A DNA stretch of 64,000 nucleotides from Reticulitermes speratus (GCA_021186555.1 JAJKFL010000013.1:34748743-34812742), one strand, 5' to 3'; numbered from the stretch's first letter, positions 46,346 to 59,331 are shown. Notes: generated by a model not told the origin, from the sequence alone. Made by a program: numbers and translations.

Positions 46346-49300
46346 AGCCTGGAATTGGGTTGTTACCCCTGCATGTTTTCATAGTTCCTTGACAGTTTAT
46401 GGGATATTTGACTGAAACAGTAATACATACAGCAACGAAGGTAAAACTCCAGGACACTTTGTGCCGAGACAAGATACCCTCATCCCTTGTGGACAGTGTG
46501 ACTCTCCTTCCAAGCTCTGAACCAGATGTATCTGACCTTCTGAGGCACAATGGAACTTGCCAACCAATCATAATTCTTTAATAAATTATTATGAACTTTA
46601 CTCCTCTGTATGCTAGCCTTGAAATATTTGTTTTTGTGACGCAAATCTGTATAGCATGAAATATTAAATGAATAACTGAGGACAGGGCTTGATATATATA
46701 TGTGAGAATACCTGGCACTAAAACTTGTCACATTCTTATGTCTAGTCAATTAGTTGCGTTGTGTTAATCAATATTCACTAATTTAATAATTTAAAAAGTA
46801 GCCAGTAAGTTTCTGAATCAAGTGATTCTGAGAATTACATTATTTGAGAGGCCATATTTATTTAAGAGAATATTATTGGTAATAATGACAATCACAGAAA
46901 CAACAACACCTACAAATTGTGCACAAAGGGAGAAACAAGGCATTGTGCCATAGACTGGAATAAATGAAAAAGCAGAGAAGTTATAGGCACCTTAACATGA
47001 AGCTGTAGAGGAGTCTGCATTCAAAGATTGCTGTGTTCTGGTGTGTGACACCCCATATCTTGTAGAAGTGAACTGAATTTACAAAGCCTGTGAAACATCA
47101 GTACACTTCTACCAGACTACATAGAATCACATTCCAGAAGGCAGCAGTCAGTAGTCACCACTATGAAAACCTTAAATCACAATTTGTGTATATTTACAGT
47201 GAAACTTGCTTAAGATGGCTTCAGTTAAGTACGAATATTTCCCACCAAAGACAACAGGATAATGTAATACCAAAATTTTCCCATATGATTAACATATACA
47301 TTGCCCTTTTAATATGTTTCCTGCATGAGAGATTTTTCTACCTAACAAGCATGAGAATTTCACAACAAAACAAATTTTTCACCCTTTTGATATGTTTCCC
47401 ATATCAAAATTTCAAGCGATTTTTCCCAGTTTCCAATCATTTAATCCATTCCCAATATACAGTGTTGAAATGATGCTGTCAGTTGGATGGTCAGATACAG
47501 GTAAGAATGTGTGTGCAGACTTTCACTTACCTAAAACTGCTGCAAATTACACAGATTCAGCATACATATGCAACTGTCTCAGCTTAATCAATTGTAAGAC
47601 TTTTATAATTTGCAGTGTCCATGCTAGTCAGTCACGGACTCATTAACTTCATGGAATGTACGTGGTCATTACATTTCTTAGTATCAGGTCAAAAAAATAA
47701 ATGGTATCCATGTTTTGTAACAAATTGTTTATTCACTTTATTATAACATTTTGCAATTAAGAAATTAAATAAAATCTAAGGGTTATAGTTACAGGAATCC
47801 AAACACCCACCACTCACTCAGCTTATATATATCTAAACAAAACGAACATGGTGTCTCGTGACTACACAGTCAACATAAAATATCTATTTACCAATTTAAA
47901 TAAATTCAGATCAACAATAAACAACACAGTTGCTTAAATAAGTGTATTTAATGTATTAAAATCTGAACTAGATATGGACTGCCACATATATGTAGTAAGT
48001 TCTCGAAACATGAAAAAGAGAATGGAATTTTCATTCCTACCCTTTTAAGAGGTTTTCCCACTTAAGAAGTCATTTGTTCAATTTTTCCAAAAATGTCTTA
48101 AGCAAGTTTCACTGTACTTGTAATTTTTACATTTTTTTTTGGCATCTGCATTGATGAACTATCCTAAAAAACTTTTCCCTCTTACTTGCCCAAATATATA
48201 TAGAAACAGCTGACAGGATGTCCCATGCATTTACGCGTGCAGGTCATGTGTTTGCTTACATACCTGTATACTATCCTCATGGCTAGAATTGTTTAAACAG
48301 TTAAACTGAATGCAATGTTATGATTTGGGGTTTTGCTTGACCTAGAATATACAAAAGATGCTAATGATGGCAGATAATTCTGAAACGCAAATGCTGTTTT
48401 AAAATGCAGCAGTGTGTTAATTTAAGTGCTCAGATTTTGACAGTGGGTATCACTTGAGTGATGGTCGTGTGGGTTCTGAAATTTCAGAGGAATGTGCTGC
48501 CTTTGTCTTCATGGTGACTAGAATGGGCTTTTGTGGATGTTAAAGTGTTGGAATTAACTTAGAACCCATGAAATCACCATTTGAGCATGTCAAGTATTGA
48601 CAGTTTTTTGAAAGTTAAATTCTTGGACTTAAAACACCTAAAATGTAATATGGCCAGTGAGTGACAGCTACAGATACTATGTTTCAGCTGTTTTCTTTAT
48701 CCTGCTGTGGACATTATAGTTTCTAGTAACATTATTAACATGCTGAAAGTCTCCAAATGAATATTTGAATTTTATGTTTAGAGCTGCGTTTGAAATCCAT
48801 ACTATGTTATGACTGAATTATGTATAATTGTACAGTTACCAGCTCTTATTTCAAAACTGTTTGATTTAAATGCATTGTAGTTCGGTGTCAAGAACTCTTA
48901 TGCAAGGCAAACAGTTAAATAACTAGACTGATTCTGTAAAGTGTCTTTTTATTGTGAGGTCTGAGGCTAGTGTGGTGGTGACTATGAAGATTGAGGTTTT
49001 TTTGGAATGTGATGCCGTGTGGTTTGGTAGAAATTGACTGACATTTTAGAGGAAATTGCTGCATCTATCATCAGGGTAGAAGAGTGCCTATTACCAGACT
49101 GCAGCAGGCATTGTATCCCAGAAGGCGACAATTTTAATTCTCACCACTGAGAGCTTCAAGTCTGCTGGAAATAATTCTGCAAAAGTCACTTAAGTACTAT
49201 CACATTCCACTGAATAGCTTCAGTTGATTCATAATAATCCATTTGAAGGAGATTTATAATTTCTGGAACACTAATATGGGGCTAAATCAAGTATTGTGAA

Positions 49301-49882
49301 TGTGTCAATACTGATATTTATTTATTTCTTTATATTATTATCTAAAAATCACTTTATCAAAAATACTGGTGAGAAGTTACATCATAGTGATGCAAGGTCC
49401 ACTCGTATGGCAAAATATTAGGCCATTTTCAACTAGTGAACTGCAATAAACTTTACAAAAATTTAAGGCAGAAATTACTGTTGACCGTTTGGTAGGCACT
49501 AATTCATAATCGATAAGTTCATTTGATATCAAATGAACTTATTCACCATGGTTTTGCCCTTTGCACTTAACATTGCATTTTTTTATGCCGCAAAACCTGG
49601 ATTACTGATTGAAGCCTAACATTTTTTTCTGAATTATTCTGATGACCTGAGGTTTATCATCAGTCATTAATTTTTTACAAAAGGGTCAGCTTACTCCAGC
49701 TCTCTTTCAGAAACTCGGGGCAAATTTCTTTCCCATTTGATGCTTGTAAGCAATATTTGTCATTGGTCACAAGCTTTATGTTCAGGTCTGCGATCAAAAT
49801 CACACAGTTTGAGTCACATTTCTCATATTGGAATCAAATAGTGTCATTAGTTCTAAAGGGTTCCGACGATGGTATATAACAT

Positions 49883-50117
49883 TGAGAACCAATTGTCTTT
49901 TGGACTTTGTCCATTGTCCTGGATAAAATATAAAAATATATAAAAATATATAGGTCCAGTGATTGGGATTAGCCTGATCTAAGGGACCCATCTGAGTAGA
50001 TGTCTCCCCTCCCATCACCTGAAGACGGAAGAAAAGCTATCTTCCGAAACGTGGTTTTTTATATTTTTATATTTTATCGAGGATGATGGACAAAGTCCAA
50101 AAGACAATTGGTTCTCA
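49883..50117. mobile_element. 235-bp inverted-repeat element with hammerhead-like core
   Basis: Arms 49883-49940 and 50060-50117 (left arm starts TGAGAACCAATTGTCTTTTG) pair over 58 bp with few mismatches. The core motif lies just inside the right arm. Confidence 0.82.
50016..50054 (+). ncRNA. Hammerhead-like motif, partial
   Basis: CTGAAGA (50019-50025), one extra base, stem II GGAAGA/TCTTCC (6 bp), GAAA (50046-50049), C, then GTG pairing with CAC. A G takes the cleavage-base position, which classical hammerheads do not allow; probably inactive. Confidence 0.35.
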
Positions 50118-50850
50118 GTGTCATTAGTGTCTCCAACTCCATAGGAATTGCTTACCCAACTCAAAATTTGTATTTTACTCACACTATTCAGCACATACTA
50201 AGTCATTACTGTTTTCAGTTGCTAGACACAGTTACCAGTCTGGTTATTTAATTGTCATAGTGGGGGAAAAAAAATTATGTACATATACACATGCAATTCT
50301 GAGATGCTCAGAATGGTTGTAGAAGTCTTACAAACATTCTTTAATGTCACAGCTATAATTTGATATAATTATTTTGTTCATTACATAGTTACCCTCTACA
50401 GTAGAAGTTGTGATATCCAGCACATCCAAGACCGGAGGGTTGCTGGATGTTATAATTTTCCAGGTATTAGAAAGTTGTACCTCATGTACATCTTAGTGTA
50501 CCTAGCAACCTTATGGACAGATCCAACCATCTAACTTGACACTTGATATCCTACCCTTTGTCCATGCTTCACTTTTTATTCCCATTTTGTCACTGTTTGC
50601 ATAACATGGTGTATATATAATCTAAAAAACCAACAAGACATCACTAATTCATGGCTGAACTCTCAGAATCAGTGCTGGGTGCTGCCAGTTGATGGAACAG
50701 CATCCTAGTCAATTGCAGACTTCCAGTGCCAGATATTGCAGCTTTTACTGTTCTCTCTTCACATTTCACTAGTTCATTTTAAGGTCAAATTGTGTTATCC
50801 TAATATAGATTAAACATACAGGGCATTACAAATGCCTGATGACATTTTCA

Positions 50851-50990
50851 GCATCTGATTGAACAAATAAATCTTAGATTGCAGGTCAAGCACATTAAGT
50901 TAGGGTAATCATAAATTCCAGCATCTGATTGAACAGAGAAGTCTTAGGTGAAAGGCCAAAGAATTAAGTTATAATGATTTTCAGGGTGGT
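50851..50990. repeat. Tandem duplication, 70-bp period x2
   Basis: GCATCTGATTGAACA recurs at 50851 and 50921, followed by the shared TCTTAG and ATTAAGTTA phrases with several differences. Confidence 0.8.
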
Positions 50991-53900
50991 AAAGAAGTAT
51001 CTGTGTTGCCAGCACAGATCCTGTTTTTGTTTTACACAATTGGCAGGATTACAAAAATTGTTTTAAGTATACAGTTTTGTTCCATATTCTGTGCTAGGAG
51101 CTGAATATGTTTCATAAGAAGGAACTTCAGTGCATTTTGAAAGTTTTTATCTGCTTGGTATGATTATGTTTGAATTCTGAGTTTCCTTGGTTGATATGTC
51201 AAAGATTGTAGTACGTAATAATGTCACAGTTGTAATCTGATTCAGTTTTACTTAACGGTTATAGTGTTTGTTGTTGGTTATGCAGGGTATAGGCATGGTT
51301 GAATATGTGCAACTGGTATATCTACAAACAAATTCAAAGTGCTCTGCCTAAATACTGTAAAAGCAAAATGTACCTGGTTACATGTACATAGTTATTTGAA
51401 GAGGACTGTCAAAGAATGGTGGATTAGCCAGTGTTCGTATAATTGTTAGCTCTATTTGATCTCTACACACAACAAATATAATGTGTTGGAAACTCCAAAT
51501 TTGTATCTAAGACACACAGGTACAATTTTGGTTTACTCCTTCCCAGCATAAGGTTAAGAGAAGGCAAAATCTGTTGTGGCTTCCAGAAATTCGACTATCT
51601 CCATGGTCACGCACTTTTTGTAACATCTCGCTATCCCAGTCATGCAGAATTGATATATTTCAGAACCTCCTTGGTAAGTTGATCCCTGCTGACGTGACGT
51701 AGGGTAAATATACCCAGTTTTACGACTTCCCTTATTGTGTGATATGAAATTGTAAATTGTCCGTGAGACTAGTTGTGTACTCCGCTGCTGTCAGCAGTTC
51801 TCCTTAAATATCTGTTATTGAGTGAAAGTTAAGGCTTGAAGCTTGTAATAACAAAAGTCTGATTGGATGAAATAATATGTGACAGTTACACTGCATGTTG
51901 TACAGGTGCCCAGAACCTCGTTAAATACATCACAATATACAAAGATTGGCAGCCTCCATTGTGCCTCACTTTATTGTTTTGTGTATCTGAACAACCTTAA
52001 TGAGTGACTGCTATACAGACTGCAGGCAGAAATGACATATTCTGTTGATGGGTAAGTCAGAAGTCACCAGTATGCCAAACGATTGTGTTTAGTGGAGTTC
52101 TTAATTGTATCAAAGTAAAGGGTGACGGCCATCAATCACAACTAAGTTTTATGTTATATATTATATAACTTTAATGCGCAATATGTTTCGGCTTAAGTTG
52201 AAGTCATTTTCACAATAGGATTCGCCTTTGCACCAAACATGGTCTGAGCTGTTTACATCTACTAAAGTGATTAAATTCTGTAACATTTGTCACCTGGTTT
52301 CAGTTGCTTCCTCATGGCTGCTTGTAAAATCCTTCCTAAACTAACTGTATTAATAAGAAAGGAGTACCAGCAAATTTACAAATGTATAGACTGTGGAATA
52401 TTCCATGTCTCTGAGTTGGTTACTAACTCGTTACAGTGTCAAGTGAGATTCTCATAACAGTAATGACAGATGTACATGGCAGTACTATATCTTGTCTGTA
52501 ACAATGATATGACAATATCATATGCCTATACTGAAGCCAAGGAAAAAAAGCCCTACTGAACGTTCCCAGCTACATCTATCTCAATATGTTATGCGTCTGG
52601 CATACTTCCCGTATTTGCCTTCAGTTGTTTAACAGTACCGTTGTGAAAAACCAGATAATAACCTTTGCTAATGACAAGCACTTTAGGCTGGCTTATGCGT
52701 GCCATATGAGGGTGAAGGGGAACAACAGTAACCAGAGATCTGCAGATCTAGTGCCACTCCAGCATCCATAGGATTTTTTTTCATGGCTTCAGTATAGTTT
52801 GTATCAGCTTTTTACTATCACTATGTAATTAGCATATTATAAGCAGCTATTTCCTTGGGGGTAAAGGAGCTAGAACCTGAAGCTGGTCATTCATCTCCAT
52901 GTAGTACCAGCTCAGTAATGTGTGGATCTATATTTTCACTCCCCTGCATGCGTAATCAGACACAGATTTAAATGGCCGCCCCACACAGCATCAGGCTATT
53001 CAAGTCCACACCAGTCTGTGGTGATGAGAGGCTCTTCTTCATTCACACCTGGCAGAATATTCTTCAGTTAACTTTCAACATATTTATAAAGTTTTCTTGA
53101 TGAATCAGCTGTTTCAGTTATCAAGTAGGAGTCAAATGTTTCGAAAATCCACTCTGTCTCCATCATAAGGGTATGGTTTCATATTGCCAAGAGATTTTCA
53201 TATTGCTTGGAATTTTGCATTACTCACTTGGTTTCACTGCCTTTCATTTTCGTTAAAGAATACCAGTTTAATTAACTTTAATACCATTCATTTTAATCAT
53301 TTTTGAATTCCAACTATTTTTGTTGCAGGCAGATAATTTCATTTCCTTCAGTTTTCACTGAAGGAAATTAAATCAGAAATATTCATGTTAAATTGCATAA
53401 TGCAGAATTCTTATAAATTATGTGATACCAGCCTAGTTAACTGGACACTAAAACTTGGGCATTTGTTGTCCAACCAGCAGTTAACACATATCGTGCACTG
53501 CAGGAATGTCAGAAAGGTCTTATGTTTGAGGTAATAAATTCTGATGTGAATATTGCTTGATGCAAAGTGGGCAAAATGTTCACATGGGATGGCCTTCCTT
53601 TGCGTATACAGTAAAACCCCTGGGTGGATTAGAATATATTTCACTAAATCAAGGTTTTCATTAAATGGAGGTTTATTGTTTATATGGAGCTATTGTCGGG
53701 ACATGAAAAAATTTTTACTAAATCCGGGATTTTACTAAATGCAGGAACATTAAATCGGGGTTTTACTGTACTTCTAACGCTCTGTAAGATGGAGAGAAGG
53801 CTATGCCACAGTGCAGGCAGTTAGGAACTGGTTTCTCACTGTAGAACCATAAGAGTTCTATCCTGGGTGGCTTCATATGAGATTTGTTGTGGACAAAGTG

Positions 53901-54929
53901 GCATTGGAGCAGTTTATCCCTGAATTTCTTCCGTTTTCTCCTGCTAATCATCATTTCACCATTACTTCAGACTCATCTGTCTCTGCTGCTATGAGATGTG
54001 TAATGGTCTTGAACAGGCAGTACATATCACAGCCTCAGCCTGTGGGCTTCATCTCTGACTCATCATGTGGCTGGTCACAGAGTTAGGTTAAGTAAGTAAG
54101 ATATAGAGAAAAGTAAATATCTACAATTGCAAGTTGATCTCTATGGCAGAACTACTGTTATAAATAGCTGTCATTTCTGTCTGCAGTGTGTAGCTATGAA
54201 ACTCAAATCTTTTATTGTGTGTGCTGCAATGTGCAAGTAAAAATACATGCACTGGGGGCTGTACTCAGCTGTGTACAATTACATTGGCCCCCAGGGAAGA
54301 AGTGACTGAGACATGGATGATCATTATCCTTAATAAACATATTACCATAATTATTATTATTATTATTATTATTATTACAATTATTATCATGATGAAGCTC
54401 TGTACAAAGATTTAGAAGTTATAGCAAACCATTAAATTATTGGAATTAGCAATTTAGCAGTGTGTGATTTCCTTTTTCTCCACCCACCCTCCCCCCCTCC
54501 TCCCTGCAGCAGGACCCTCACTACATGTTACTCTCCAGTTGATTTTGCTTTACTGAGACCACTTAGGACACCTAGACATAGATGGTGGTCTAATATTAAA
54601 ATTAATCTTAAAGAAATAATATATTAGTGTGTGAATTCTGTAATGAACCTTCAGATTCCATAAAATGAGAATTTCTTGAGTAGCTGATTGTCTCGTAGCT
54701 TCTAAAGGATTGCTTGATGCAGTTAGTTACATGAAATATAGACATGGCCGCCGGAGTTTGATTGCAGGCGTAGGCTTTGAAACTTTGTTTATCCAATCAC
54801 AGTTGTTGTTGTTGGTGGTGGTGGTGCTGCTGCTGCTACCGCCGTTGTTATTTTGCAGGTGAAGACTTTTGGCTTGTGGAAATTAAGTATTAATTTTTGA
54901 AACTGTGAATATTTCACACATTTGGCATG

Positions 54930-55105
54930 ACTGCTGACAGGGGACTGGCCCATCGCAGGGCCTCTACTAACGCATGACAACCCAGTTTCAGAACCAGAAA
55001 AGCAGACATAATTCGTAACTCGAATGAGATACAAACCCATGACCCCGCTGCAATGTACGAGCGGTTAATGAGTGCATGCGCCTTAAGTCGCGCGGCCATT
55101 TTTAT
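54930..55105 (-). mobile_element. SINE, family C, decayed
   Basis: Minus-strand remnants of the GGCCGCGCG head and the CGATGGGCCAGTCCCCTG body; box B worn. Confidence 0.55.
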
Positions 55106-55112
55106 CGACTTC

Positions 55113-55535
55113 GTTGTTGTTGTTGTTGTCGTCGTCGTCGTACAGTGGCTGGTTACGGGTAGGATGTTGGATTCTCTGCTGGGCCAAGAAATGTTTCTCT
55201 TCTCCAAAGCTCTGGACCCCACCCATCCTTCTATTCAATGGGTAACAGGGGTAAAGTGGCCGGGACGTCAGGCTGACCAGTCATCATATAGTGCCCAGGT
55301 TAAGAATCCTAGGAGTTATACCTCCACTCTACCATAAGTCTTCATGGTTTAGTGCTTAATTAAGCACTTGGGCAGCTTTATAAGTACTACTACCACCACC
55401 ACCATCATCATCATCATCGAGGTTAATTCGTGGACCTCCACTCCTCTATACATCTTCCCGCCATGGAGCTTAAGCAAGCTCAGGGACAACTTTATCTTAC
55501 ATTCTTATTCTTCTCATCATTTTACTTTCTGTTGG

Positions 55536-55571
<36 letters not shown>

Positions 55572-55620
55572 GACTACTAACTACAACCACTACTACCACA
55601 ACCACTACCACCATAATTTC
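55113..55620. repeat. Microsatellite cluster with B-type SINE remnant
   Basis: (GTT/GTC)n 55113-55141, SINE B body 55142-55365, (ACC/ATC)n 55390-55418, and (ACT)n then (CCA)n-like sequence 55538-55612. Gives Tyr/Leu/Thr-run ORFs that are not genes. Confidence 0.75.
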
Positions 55621-55899
55621 ACCGAACGTTCCTCTCCAGTGGACAGCGTTCCTGCTTCGTATTCAAAAGTTTTGGCGATCAAGACTTGGTCTGGCCACCC
55701 ACTTTCCTTTTGGGTTTTCGTGATTTTGCCCGTGCCTGCGGGAAAATGCCGTGATGTTACGTAAAACTATGTCACGACCACATCGTTCCGCTACATTCCA
55801 GTTCATTATTCATTAATTATCCCAACATTCCATGGTATACAGTGTGAAGTATTGAGAGCGCCATTAAATGAACCATAAATAATAAATGTATGAGTAAAC

Positions 55900-56215
55900 C
55901 ACTTTCCGCTTGCTGCGTTTCGCTTAGTGGGCGCTTCGCCCGCCACCTGTAAGCAGGCAGGTGAATGAGATGGCCGGATTGTGTCAGTCCACTGCTTGTA
56001 GCAAGGTGGAGCAGTTGTGTGCAGCGGTATCGAGTGTTGTGTTGACAAGTGAACAGCAGGAGGGACTAGGCCGTTTAGACGGTTGAAGTGAATGTTCTAG
56101 CAGTACGGTTATGTGAACAGTTGATATATCGAACGACGTCGTTATGAAGAAAGCAACTTGGCTTGCAGAATAAACAACGAGACATTACAGAAAGTTTCGT
56201 GGCCCCTTAAGGTAT
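55900..56215 (+). promoter_or_regulatory. Possible CpG-rich promoter / non-coding 5' exon
   Basis: CpG-rich sequence with a hairpin (GGGCGCTTCGCCC, 55930-55942) and no recognised repeat, ending CCCCTTAAG|GTATGT, a fair donor at 56211/56212. It could be the first exon of a plus-strand gene extending past the window, but no open frame supports it. Confidence 0.22.
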
Positions 56216-57300
56216 GTTAGAATCGTTGGTTTTATTTAGCAGCTATATAAAGTGTGACTTCAAGACTGTTATACGTAAGTATAACACAAATTCAGGGGCA
56301 AGTTGTCAGGTGTATCAAGTGTATATGGAATATATATAACATGTCACTTCCCTGTCTGTTTCCTACTCCGACCTGATACAGAGCACCAGAAGATACAAAA
56401 TTTACTCTGTTCACTTGCTAATATGTACGGTGACCACAGCTATTAAAGCGATGTACAGTTATTGCGGTAGAGTTTTTGGTTGCGATTTGGATCCTCGTGC
56501 CCAGTTTGAGTAAATTTTTAATTCCTTAATTCGAGTGTCTTCTTTCTTCTGAAGGTGCAACTATTGTGTCCTTTGGTATCCAGAAGAAAAGCAACCTTAT
56601 CGCAGGGTGAAGGAAAGAACGGGCACTTCTGTTTGATTATAGGTACACTATAACGCAAATGGAATGACATGTTACGGAATTCGTGTTAAAATATTTGTAT
56701 TAGGTATAGTATTTAAATGAAACCAGAATTCAGGCGTATGTAAGTAGGCAGAAATTGTGTAGAGCATACACCTTTCTAGTCGGAAAACCTATAGAAGAGA
56801 AATAATTTTGGAGATTTAGTTGTACGTGGCAAGATGTGAAGATTTGAACTTTATTTATACTGCCAAAGACAGGGTTCAGTGGTTTGCTGTTGTAGACAGC
56901 AATGGTTTTTCTGATTTCAAAAAGTTTTTTTTTTTACTAGCTGCCCTACTAATAGTCTCAAGGATGCTACGCTCCATGAAGTTAGTTGGATCTGGGAAAG
57001 GAAATAACACCGGATTTCGAAGCTTTAGTAGGTATAAAAGATTTATATTACGTATGTTAACTGTGAATGTAACCATGAAATTAGGCCAGGCTAAAGGATT
57101 TATGTAGTTTGGAATGGGGATTTTAGGTACAGTAGCTAGCTGTAAACGAAATGAAAACCCGTAATTTAGTGTCTGGTTCGGGGGCGTAAGTTAACTTCTA
57201 ATGGTTTGCTAGTCCAGTTCACTCGAAATGAAACCTTAAGTATGCTATGGTGGTTAAAATGTTTTCTGTTGAGGCTAATGAATCCACATAAAACCCGAGT
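56215..57300. other. Non-coding stretch
   Basis: No recognised element; short ORFs without family likeness. Confidence 0.5.
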
Positions 57301-57325
57301 TTAGGAAGCGTACTGGTGTTTATCG

Positions 57326-57588
57326 GCCGATCCCAGTGGCCGCGCGGTCTAAGGCGTGGGCCTAAGGTCGCTCGCTTGCTGGGATCGTGGTTTCAAATCC
57401 CGCCGAAGGCATGGATGGCTGTCTCTTGTGAGTGTTTGATCTTGTCAGGTAGAGGTCTTTGCGTCGAGCTGATCACTCATCCAGAGGAGTCCTACCGAGT
57501 GTGGTGTGTCTAAATGAGTGTGATCGTGAAACCTCGATAATGAGGAGGCCCTGGCCCACTAGGGGCTGTTGCGCCATGGAAAAAAAAA
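57326..57588 (+). mobile_element. tRNA-headed SINE, family C, with A-tail and 11-bp target duplication
   Basis: Head GATCCCAGTGGCCGCGCGGT, box B-like region, body with CAGGTAGAGGTCTTTGCGTC, then CGCCATGG and an A9 tail. Flanked by GGTGTTTATCG at 57315-57325 and 57589-57599. The most complete family C copy here. Confidence 0.87.
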
Positions 57589-57599
57589 GGTGTTTATCG

Positions 57600-58880
57600 T
57601 GACTTTTTGGGCCGTGCTCACGGCGGTGGACCAGCTTCGTTCCCATGCCAGTCCGTGTGCGATTTGTGGTGCACAAAGTGACACTGGGGCGTGTTGTGCT
57701 CTGAATACTTCGGTTCTTCTCTGTCAGTTATCGTTCCACGAATACTGCATTTTCATGTCAAACTGAGAATGGACAGTCGGCCCATTAGAGATCGCACTTC
57801 CACTGTGATATGGTCTGGTCCCCACGTAAGGGAAAAATGAGTTTGTCGTATTATCTTTATGTGCGTTTTTTCCTTAATTGAAATAATGATAATATCATAC
57901 AGTGCGTACGGGATATTAATTTTACACACGTTCCTCGAATATTCAAGAAAGCTCATAAATTACGATGAAGATTAAGATGGAGGCAGGAACAGATGTTTGT
58001 AAATTTTTACCTGACTACAGGGTGTCATAACCCCCCCCCCCCCCCAAAAAAAAGAACAGTACTGTGTATACTGTACGTGCTGCCTAATATAATTTCCTGT
58101 TATGAAGAACAAATATAATTTCCATTTTCTTTATGAATGCAGATTATTAATCACGGTTACGTATTCATTTAACCAGTCACTCGTTTACATAATGACGATT
58201 ATTCACCTATTTGCTGTCAGTCAGGCAGAAAACCATTCAGTGGCTGCAAGTCATTCACTCAGCTGTTCATTGCCACTGCCTTAATCATCTTGTCACTCAT
58301 TCACTCTTCTACTCATTTTCATTTATCAGTAATTTTCACGGTAAGGAAGAATCACATTTCTGCCGTATCTTCCGCAGAACCTTGACAGATTAACACAATT
58401 TAACGACAACATATTTACAAGTATTAAATAGACACTGACGAATAAACAGAAACACGTGACGTCATGAACTCAGTACGACTCTTAAAATGCTCACGCCACA
58501 CAACGATTGATAGGTGTCTCAGTGTGACGTAACATCAGTGGCGGGTTGCTGTACTCAGAGACGTAGTAAGTGCTTTAACGAAGCCGTCAGTTGCTAAGAT
58601 TATATAGTATCGGTGATGGATGAACGACTTAGCACAGGACATTGATGGAATGATACTGACAGGGAAAGCCGAATTACTCGGAGAAATACCAGTCCCAGTG
58701 TCACTTTATCCAGCAGAAACCCCACTTGGACGAGCCTGGGATTCAATCAGGGTCTCCGCGGTGAGAGGGCGAAACGTCGTAGTCAGCAGTAGTGCGACAG
58801 TGTACCGACGGGCGCTAGTTCTGTTCTGTTCTATTCTGTTCTGACTGCTTGTCCTTGTTTATCCTTTCTCCTCCTGTCCT
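57600..58880. other. Non-coding stretch with poly-C tract
   Basis: C15 at 58031-58045 followed by A9. No gene recognised. Confidence 0.5.
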
Positions 58881-58884
58881 TTCC

Positions 58885-59060
58885 TTTTCTGCTGTCCATT
58901 GCCGTGTCGTCGTGTTGTCTTGCCTTGTTCTATCTTCTCCTCTAGTTCTGATTCCTTTGCTTTCTTGCTCTCCATTGCCGTGTCCTCTTCTGTTGTCTTG
59001 CGTTGTTCTATTCTATCCTCTCCTGTCATTTGCTTTCCTGCTCTCCATTGCCCTGTACCA
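58885..59060 (+). repeat. Pyrimidine-rich tandem repeat, about 75-bp period, 2.3 copies
   Basis: TCCATTGCC recurs at 58895, 58971 and 59044 with TTGTCTTGC and TTGTTCTAT between. Confidence 0.82.
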
Positions 59061-59331
59061 TCCTGTTATGTAATGCAATGTATTCCAGCTAGGCAACAAT
59101 GTGTAAGCCACTGAAGTCTTAACCGTCGCTTAGTAAAGTATGAACGTGACGTAAGACGTAACACACGCTTAAGCTAACAAAATTGTTTCTTTCGGATCGT
59201 CCGTTCGCGTCTCAGACCCTTGGATCTTTCTGTCGGTTTGTTACGAAACTAAGTATCAGAGAAACGTAATCTTAAGTCACCGTCTTAATGAAAATACTCG
59301 TAGGAATGTAATCGTCTATATGTAATTTTGG

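Larger units (their letters stand above)
46346..54700. other. CpG-poor stretch downstream of the stop codon
   Basis: No open frame with coding character. It holds foldback repeats (46990-47185, 48440-48545, 48975-49165), an inverted-repeat element (49883-50117), a 70-bp tandem duplication (50851-50990) and (ATT)n at 54349-54378. CpG stays rare to about 54.7 kb. Confidence 0.6.

Noticed and set aside
52180-52240. Another hammerhead-like motif (GTTTCGGCTTAAGTTGAAGTC)
   Set aside because: The GAAAC half is present on the minus strand but no CTGANGA box at the right distance.
55053-55723. ORFs with Val, Thr, Tyr and Leu runs
   Set aside because: Microsatellite translations around a SINE remnant.
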